A stretch of DNA of 64,000 nucleotides from Phlebopus portentosus (Eukaryota > Basidiomycota > Agaricomycetes > Boletales > Boletinellaceae): NCBI GenBank assembly GCA_037892935.1, contig JAYXKI010000004.1, positions 186,001-250,000 on the forward strand, in the 5' to 3' direction. The notes under the pieces were generated by a model, which saw only the letters and a list, made by a program, of their open reading frames with translations, was not told where the DNA came from and did not search any database. Position 1 is the stretch's first letter. The number at the start of each line of letters is the position of its first letter. The position numbers were made by a program, and so were the translations under genes. Below are positions 57,161 to 64,000 of this stretch, piece by piece.

Positions 57161-59251
57161 ATGTTTACTTCTGAAGAAATTGTCGCGCTCTTGGGACCCA
57201 TCAACTCCGATGACGACTGGAAGGCAGCGGTCGCGAAATTCGAGGCAGACGTCGCCTTGGCCAGGTCAGCAATGGATGAACTAGACCATGGCGTCACGAC
57301 GGTAATTCTGCCGGATAAGACAAAACCGGTCAAATGGATTGCGCCTACAGGTTCGATGATGGTACGGTGGTTGACGAATCCGGTGATGGAATCTTTGATG
57401 GATGGGTGGAAGGCAACCACGGTGCGTAAACCGTGCACTCTAATCAAGAATTTTTGTTAACAAAATTCGACAGGCACGGAAGGAAGCATTGGAGCAAGTC
57501 CGTCCCAAAGGAATGAAAGAAGTCTGGTTGGAGACGGTGTACTCCAACTACTGCGACACGGACGCTCTCCTACGGACGCTGTACTATGATCGACGGGAAT
57601 TTTACGCCAGGATGGAGACCAAACAATGAGCTTTCTTCCGCAGATGCAGGGTTCCATTCCATCCTGCCTCGTTCAATTCGACTCATGGGTTCTTCTTGGG
57701 CGAATTGTTCCCTCCAATGTTCCCGAAACTGCGCCCTGATATCGAAAAGGCTCTCGAGAACGTGAGAATGGAGAGCTCCAAGTTCCAACAAACGGCAAGG
57801 TTCACTGGCAACACGGACTACACGCGAGATGAAGCTGTCTGGAGTCACATAGGTACTTCTTCTTGTCTATCCTCTCCATCTAATCCTTCCTACAGCAAGC
57901 GTTCGAATGTTGGGAGGATATCGAGCAACGACACCTTCGTGCAGGGCACATCCTTCGCATCAACAAGGTGAAATTGAGAACAGTCCGGCTCCTCTGGGAA
58001 TACTACAGCTATTCCATTCTTCGTCGTCGGCTCTATCAACTCGTTCGTGCTCAGGAATCCGAAATGCAATAACAACAACAGCAACAACAACGATCCCAAC
58101 AAGTGCTGTCTGAACCTTTTTCTCAACAGCAACAACAACAGCAGCAACAACCAATGCTGCCTGAACTATTTCCTCCGCAACAACAACAACAGCAGCAACA
58201 TCAAATGCTGCCTCAGGACGTCGATAGTCCAATGGAGGTTGATTCTGCTCCTCTTCAGGTCGAAACTGGCGAAACGATTGAGGACGGAGAAGTCGCGGAA
58301 CTGGTCGAAATGCTCGAAACCGGAGCAGAACGTTTGGAAGGGGCTAGCCGTTCTACACCCTTAACCTCACTCGAACCCACAATGCTCGAGATTGAGCTTC
58401 GTGAGAGTGAAAGACGTGAAGAAGAGGAACGCGCTGCTCAACGCGCCGAAATCTCCCAGATGGCTGCCGAAATCGAGGCCAACATGCGACGATGGCTGGA
58501 TGCAGGGACTCGCTGCGTTCGTAGTGTTCGGCAAGTGGTGGACTCGGACGAGGAGACTCCTGCGATTCAGGAAAGTCCTGAGAGTCCTCCTCCTGGTCAT
58601 CGGGGAGAAGACTCCATTGTCATGAGTCCAGGCGACGGAGGAATGGATATCGGTGATGTGGGAATGGAGGCAAATGAGCCGTTTGAGGCAGACACAAGCC
58701 TTGAAGAGATTCAGGCTCTCAATACCGTGAGCAACAACAACAACAGCAACAACAACAATAGCGGTACTGCTGCTGTTCTGCGCAAAACTGTCAAAATGCA
58801 AGCGAGACGCGTTTCTCCAGCACGACGAGCGTCTTCTCAATCTGAGGCTGGTTCTTCTAGGATTCCGGCTAATGGTGGTGGTTCTGGTGGTGACGACAAC
58901 GATAATGACGATGACGACGACGATGACGACAATGGTGACGAATGATTGAGCAATGGGCGCGTTCGTCATCGGGTTTCGTGCGACCAGTGCCAGAAGTGTG
59001 GCCATGATTGCGTGGGTCTTCCGCAGAGGATCTGCGCTCCGTGCTTGAAGCAGGCAAAGGGCTGTAGTCTAGCCACGAAGGGCAGGGCTGTAGCGGCGAA
59101 GCGTAAGGCAGCTCAGGAGGCGTGCGATCGGGAAGCAAAACGCCGGAAAGTCACGGCTCTGGCGGCCAGATCTGTGGGTGGTCGCGTCGAGCATGAGGCT
59201 CTGCAGCGGGAGGTCAGGGAATCCGAGCTGCAGTTCATGCTGGCACGGTGA
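57161..59251 (+). pseudogene. Broken poly-Q / Cys-cluster protein gene enclosed by divergent LTRs
   Basis: Starts MFTSEEIVALLGPINSDDDW. Exons join in frame (DELDHGVTTVILPDKTKPV, ARKEALEQVRPKGMKEVWLE, NYCDTDALLRTLYYDRREFY). The middle reads FFRRCRVPFHPASFNSTHGF, LFPPMFPKLRPDIEKALENV, CWEDIEQRHLRAGHILRINK and LWEYYSYSILRRRLYQLVRA. Then come glutamine runs (58,070-58,215), an acidic segment (ETGETIEDGEVAELVEMLE), Asn and Asp runs, and a C-terminal Cys cluster (CDQCQKCGHDC, ICAPCLKQAKGC) with a basic tail. Three in-frame stops interrupt an otherwise continuous frame: TGA 57627, TAA 58070 and TGA 58943. Similar Cys-cluster proteins accompany retrotransposons in agaricomycetes, from my general knowledge; function unknown. 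Confidence 0.65.
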
Positions 59252-59261
59252 AGAGTAAGCC

Positions 59262-60874
59262 TGAAGCTTGGGAACGTACGGAGTCATTACGACCAGTTCC
59301 GCAGGGTTCCAACTGGTTTTGCTCGGTTTCGACTGGTTTCGCTCGAACGAGTGAACTTAGCAAGAACCCCATAGTCCAGATGGCACGTGCACCGTTCTTT
59401 GATCGGCCATCAAGACGGGAGAATCACGGCATCGAGTTTGCACGCGTCGATCACAAGTCTCCAGACCTCGGATCCGCATTCCAGACAAAGAGATTTGACC
59501 CTGCAACCTCGTCCTCAGTCCCTCTCCTTTGTTAAACATCGCAGACTTACTTTGTCTGGCTAGCCAGAGCCCTTCCGAGTCGTTTCCCCGAGTTCCACTC
59601 CGTTCCGCTCAAAGAGACCTGGTTCCGAAGGTTTTGCACATATTCTGACCTTTCTATATGCGTCCCCTTTAATCCATTATGCTCTCGTTCCAGACATGCT
59701 TAGTATTGTTTCTTTTGACCTATGTGTCCCTTAAACCATTCATATGCGCTCCTCTCCTTTGTAGATAGCGATATGCGTTCCCTTTTCTTTATGACGTAGG
59801 TTCTCTGACTGCTGGGAGGCTCAGTCTTGGACGTTTAGTATAAATATAGCACGACTCTCGTAGTAGGGGAGAGCTTAGTCGGAGCTTAGTGCGAGCTTAG
59901 CTGGCAGTTCTCACATCGTCTCAAAGCCTCTCGACCTCTAGTCTACTTGTTCGTAGTGGACTCTCTCGTCTCTATAGTCTAATATACGACATTTCGTGTT
60001 CTGTACAGTTGATCAGTGATCTCTCTTTGCAGTAAAGCCGTTCGTGCGTTCGTATAGTTCGCCGTCATCGTATATAGGCTTCTCTATCTTCTCTCACCCG
60101 AATCAAAACCCCCTCACGTGTTTCGAACCGTTTCGCCCAGTTTTGCTCGTAACCCAGTTACTTGCGTGCCGCTCGCATTTGGTCTCGCAACACCTTCTCC
60201 TCTCCATAGTCATCGGGAAAGGACACCATATCACCCCTTTCCTCTTGACATTCCACTCTCCGCTTCCTCAAGTCCAGCCCGGCGTTGTTCTGCATCGTTT
60301 CGATCGGAAATGGTCGGTTCCATCGTCCCACACTTATCCTTCAATTCTCTTGATCCCCTTCCGTCATCGTTGTGCACCTCCATCCCTTGCATCACATTAC
60401 GACACATTCAGCAATTGTCCTTCGTCCATCGTATCGCGTTTCGAATCGTTATGCCGCGTTCCGACACTTTAGACTACGAGTGAGATCGGCTGCAGTCGCT
60501 TACCAGTGTGTTAGCACAGTTGATTAGTCACGTTCGGGTTGGTGGTTCGACTAGCGTAGCTTAGTTAATTTAGTTCTTGTGCCTTGGGTTAGTCGGCTTT
60601 AGTCCAGAGCTCGCAGCTGAGCCGGAGAGTCGATTTAGCCTTTGCACCGCCACCGTCGATCTCGGGAGAAGCCTACCCTCGGAATTCCTCCTCAAGCGCT
60701 TCCCTCATATCCCCGGTTCTCACCAAGCCCTTCCATTGTCTATCCCTATTTCCCTCCACTCCTTCGTGCCCTTAGCTCGGGTGTAATTCTCTGCTGACCG
60801 CTTGAAGGTATTCTAGGGCAGCCCCTCGAACTATACACTCCCTGTCCGGCATCAGAATGTCCACAGGAGTTTCA
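59262..60874 (+). repeat. 5' LTR of the Gypsy element, 1,613 bp
   Basis: Starts TGAAGCTTGG and ends GGAGTTTCA. It matches 55404-57019 in inverted orientation with high identity over the full length. It contains a TATA box (TATAAATA, 59839-59846). Several open frames inside have biased, repetitive composition and look non-coding. Confidence 0.85.
59839..59846 (+). promoter_or_regulatory. TATA box of the LTR promoter
   Basis: TATAAATA in the middle of the LTR; the inverted LTR carries the same box on the minus strand near 56,430. Suggests the U3/R boundary lies shortly after. Confidence 0.65.
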
Positions 60875-60876
60875 AG

Positions 60877-60894
60877 TGGAGCCCACGGTGAGGG
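60877..60894 (+). other. Primer-binding site of the Gypsy element
   Basis: TGGAGCCCACGGTGAGGG starts two bases after the LTR end. Its complement ends in CCA and has the form of a tRNA 3' end. Position and TGG start fit a retrotransposon PBS; which tRNA it matches is not determined. Confidence 0.65.
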
Positions 60895-60993
60895 GGATTT
60901 CACTGTCCAACCATTACGAATACCCCGCCAAATTTGTCTAGCAGATGAGTTACACGTAGCCAATCCACTCGAGTCCCTGTAGAATATCAGGTT

Positions 60994-63270
60994 TTGCCGC
61001 CGACTCGAAGGCCTAGGATTGTCAATCGCAACATACGTTCCACTGTGGAAAACGCGGAACACAGTGAAACACCCTTGCGACAATCCATTAGCGCCATTCC
61101 TTCCAACACCGATTCCCTAGATCATTCCCCATCTACCATCGCCGATTCAGAACTTCCCAACCTCTCATCCGTGCCAGTTTCCACCCCAGGATCACCGAGC
61201 AGACCAGCTAGCCCGCCTACCAATTACCAACTACCTACCGTAACTCAACAGATTTTAGCCAGCAACGCAGCGGTAATAGCTCGTCTATCTGCTAACGCTA
61301 ACGTATTACAACAACTTACAAATCGACAAACCGCAATGGCGTACCAACTGCCCTCGCGTGGGGACAAACGTGCCCCAACATTTGACGGCTCAGAACCAAA
61401 GGAACTCCCTAGGTTCTTCGAAGATATTGCAGAGATCGCAAGACAGGCTGCGTGGAACGATAGAGATCACGTCCGGAAGTTCTTGTACTATGCAAAGACC
61501 GACGTCGCAGAACTTTGGGAGACTACCGACGAAATTAACGACCCGAACCCTGATGTGGAGACGGTGAAGAGAGAGATTATAGCTCTATACCTGAGTCTCA
61601 CGGCAGGGAAACGCTACTCCAAGGGAGAACTGGAGCATTTGGTCGTAGAACGGGCGAAGAAAGGGATCAAGAACTGAGAAGACCTAGGCGAATATCATCG
61701 AGAATTCATCAGGCGCTCTAAGTATCTTATAATGAACGGAAAGATCTTAGAGTCCCAAGCTGACGAGATGTTCCTGATGGGAATTACGGGAGACCTTAGA
61801 GAGGCACTCATTCGTCGTATCAAGATCAAGCTACCAGACCACGATTTGTCTACGCCTTACAAGATTAAGGACGTGCTCGAACATTCGAATTTCATGCTGG
61901 GAGGAAAGATTGTGGGCAGTTTCGGCAGTAACTTTCCACCCCCAGCTACCGGAGAAGCTTCGACAAGTATCATAAAGAAGGAAGAAGTGGATTTGGCTAA
62001 GGTAATGGATACGTTGAAGAGTTTTCAGGTTACGCTCGACGCCCTGAGCAAGGGGAACGTTCCACATCGACCAGGGGCGGAACGCAGCGAAACTCCGCGA
62101 AACCCAGTTTGCAACTTCTGCGGCGAAGCAGGACACTATATTCAATTGTGTACAAAGGTTCTCAAGTACATCCAAGCTGGAAAGTGCGTTAGGAGCCCGG
62201 ATGGAAGGATTGTGTTGCTGAACGGCGGTCTCATTACAAGGTCGCTACCGGGGAACAATCTCAAAGAACGAATCGATAGCTTTCACGCTAAAGCTCCGGC
62301 AACGCACACAGTAGGAATGGTCGAGTCGGTTGCACCCACATATAGCCATCAAGCTGGTCCAGCGTACGCATATAGTCACGACGAAGAAGATCAGGACGAG
62401 CAGGAAAACTATGACATCGAACGTTTGGAGATTTTGATTAACGAGGCGAAGAAGAAGGCAGCTGGTGGACGAAGAACGAAGCCCGATGGCGTAGAGATCC
62501 CTAGAGTTCAGCCTCATAAGAAGGCGCAGGCGAAACCGCAGCCCACGCCACCGAGTGGCGCGCGGCCCTCGACAAGGTCACTCCAGTCACCGCAGCAGGA
62601 CGACATTACCAGGAAATCACAACCCCAGTATAAATACGTCGTACCAATAGAAGACTCGAGCGCAGTCTCCAATGTTCTGACTTGTACCCTCGATACCCCT
62701 ATCACCATCAGTCAACGTGAACTCCTTTTGATCGCCCCAGACGTTAGAAAACAGATGAAGGAGTTGACGACGGCGAAGAGATACAATGCGGCAGAAGTCA
62801 AATATGGTGAGGTCGTGGATGATTCACTTACGTTACAAGTTGGGTGTTTCGCGTCGGAACAAGTTGAAACAGGCAAAACGCTTTCGACGGAAGAAATACT
62901 GGCGCTCAGTGGACAAGGCGTTGCCGCAGAGGCATCCATGCCCCTCAGGACCGTTAGCGCGTTGATTGAAGACACTCTGGAAGTCGAATGCGTGCTCGAC
63001 CAGGGAGCCGTAGTGTGTCTGCTCCGCGAAGACGTATGGGAGAAGCTTCAGATACCCCTATCCCCTGACAAAGGGATGATCCTCGAGACAGCAGACGCAG
63101 CTAGGTCATCTACCATCGGCATGATCTCTAACGCGAAGTTCACGATAGCCGGAATTGACGTTTCGCTCCAAGTGCAAGTCGTTCCGAATGCTCCCTTCCA
63201 GGCTTTGTTGGGGAGACCGTTTTTTGCTATTACGGAGTGCGAAATGAAGGATTACATGTCAGGTGACTAA
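60994..63270 (+). pseudogene. Gag and protease region of the Gypsy element, interrupted
   Basis: The frame begins PPTRRPRIVNRN but its expected start codon is TTG here, with no upstream in-frame ATG after the last stop. Capsid-like helices follow (APTFDGSEPKELPRFFEDIA, DHVRKFLYYAKTDVAELWE). A TGA at 61675 interrupts, and the same frame continues directly with EDLGEYHREFIRRSKYL, KILESQADEMFLMGITGDLR and a zinc knuckle CNFCGEAGHYIQLC (C-x2-C-x4-H-x4-C). The aspartic protease motif is VLDQGAVVCLLRED with ALLGRPFFAI about 50 residues later; the usual D-S/P-G is D-Q-G here. A TAA at 63268 ends the frame although similarity continues (HITLTDLNNHRKQSK). Confidence 0.82.
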
Positions 63271-64000
63271 CATATCACCTTAACGGACCTGAACAATCAC
63301 AGAAAGCAAAGCAAAGTGGCCACCGGAATTCGAATGATCACGCGAGGACCATTTCCAAAGGGTTTTCCGCAAGCGTCGAGGAACTGATTGAGAGAAATCG
63401 GCGAGACGAGAATGGTAGTAACCAATTGCCGGTTCAGGTATTTTCTTATGATTTCGAATTTATTTCACACATGATCCCATCTCTTTTCAACCAACGATTG
63501 CCTTATTTATTAAACAAAAATTGCTATACTACTGACAAAGATGAATGGTCATATCGTTCATGTGTTTTAGAAACCCCAGAAGAAGAAGAAGAAGACGCGG
63601 CAGTAATGGCTTACAAACGAGTAGCGCAGAAAGTCAGGCCGATCCCGGGAGTCCTTCCAGAAGAGTACAGGATTGTACAAAGGCAGCATCTGGATCCATT
63701 GAGAGGGATGCCCGAGATGCCAGTTGTACCGAAGCCGTTCAAACCCACGGGTCGTGTAACCACTGAAAGGATGGAAGCACTGAAGATCGACGAGAATACC
63801 TTTCTGTGGCCGGCGGAGAGGTTGTTAGTGAAGAATCTAATTATGTTGCAGGAAGAAGCATTAGCATGGACCGAATCCGAACGCAGAACACTCGATCCGA
63901 CGTATTTCGACCTGATACGCATTCCCACAATACTGCATATACCGTGGCAGCACAAGAGCATTCCAATTCCCCCAGGAATTCATGACAAGGCCCTCAAACT
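63271..64000 (+). pseudogene. Start of Pol (upstream of reverse transcriptase), partial at window end
   Basis: After the TAA, similarity resumes and then shifts frame near 63,355 into FSASVEELIERNRRDENGSN. A probable intron (GTATTTTC at about 63,438 to TTTAG at 63,569) leads into a linker with EEEEEDAAVMAYKRVAQKVR, LPEEYRIVQRQHLDPLRGMP, NTFLWPAERLLVKNLIMLQE and IRIPTILHIPWQHKSIPIPP. These are the conserved segments that precede the reverse-transcriptase domain in basidiomycete Gypsy elements. The frame is open at base 64,000. Confidence 0.8.

Larger units (their letters stand above)
59262..64000 (+). mobile_element. Gypsy LTR retrotransposon, 5' part (runs off the window)
   Basis: 5' LTR, primer-binding site, Gag with zinc knuckle, protease and the start of the reverse-transcriptase polyprotein follow in the standard Gypsy order. 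Two nonsense codons and one probable frameshift in Gag-Pol show this copy is defective. Integrase and the 3' LTR would lie beyond 64,000. Confidence 0.85.

Noticed and set aside
59262..60874. Open frames of 70-140 codons inside the LTR
   Set aside because: They occur in both LTR copies, have Ser/His/Pro-rich composition and no motif; LTRs are not expected to encode proteins.

Overview
The window looks like nuclear DNA of a basidiomycete fungus, most likely an agaricomycete. Genes are split by many introns of about 50 bp (GT..AG, CTAAC/CTAAT branch points). The conserved proteins are fungal: ribosomal eL43, a PP2A B55 subunit, COX9, Vps5, Mpe1, a PACT-domain spindle-pole protein, cardiolipin synthase, a UAA-family nucleotide-sugar transporter, an STK32-type kinase and Nup53. 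The transposons (Tnp2-type CACTA, Gypsy with its fungal-style PBS, Tc1/mariner) are of kinds common in Agaricomycetes. I cannot name the species.

Layout. (1) 0.4-6.0 kb: eL43 (+), an F-box/LRR-like protein (-), PP2A B55 (-) and COX9 (+). (2) 6.3-12.9 kb: a complete-looking 6,555-bp CACTA transposon with matching ends and a 3-bp AGT target duplication. It carries a many-exon Tnp2 transposase and a convergent second gene headed by a perfect 21-bp hairpin, and it sits 37 bp beyond the stop codon of a DnaJ gene. (3) 12.9-21.4 kb: DnaJ/DNAJB12-like (-), Hrt3/Pof7/FBXO9-like F-box protein (+), Vps5/SNX1 (+), Mpe1/RBBP6 (-). (4) 21.5-35 kb: a low-GC, almost CpG-free repeat island. It starts with a 783-bp Tc1/mariner-type MITE and then holds decayed LTR-element pieces, an inverted LTR-like pair, three tandem-repeat arrays, a Gag relic and a 130-bp MITE. 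(5) 35.1-49.1 kb: a gene-dense block with the PACT protein (+), cardiolipin synthase (-), UAA transporter (+), STK32-like kinase (+), She3-like coiled coil (-) and Nup53 (-). (6) 49.1-55.4 kb: a second low-GC repeat tract with a second copy of the 130-bp MITE, an intron-bearing Tc1/mariner transposase relic and a broken gene of unknown function. (7) 55.4-64 kb: two 1.6-kb LTRs of one family in divergent orientation around a broken poly-Q/Cys-rich gene. The right LTR leads into a Gypsy element (PBS, Gag, zinc knuckle, protease, start of Pol) that runs off the window.

How parts relate. The cellular genes are ordinary housekeeping genes without operon logic, though several pairs share short intergenic regions (cardiolipin synthase and UAA transporter start 102 bp apart; DnaJ and FBXO9-like start 160 bp apart). 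The strongest genome-level signal is the contrast between CpG-rich genes and CpG-free repeats. The two 130-bp MITE copies show it directly: CpGs in one copy are TpG, CpA or TpA in the other. The nonsense codons in the 57-63 kb pseudogenes could come from the same kind of C-to-T change. I found no convincing tRNA, rRNA or CRISPR array.
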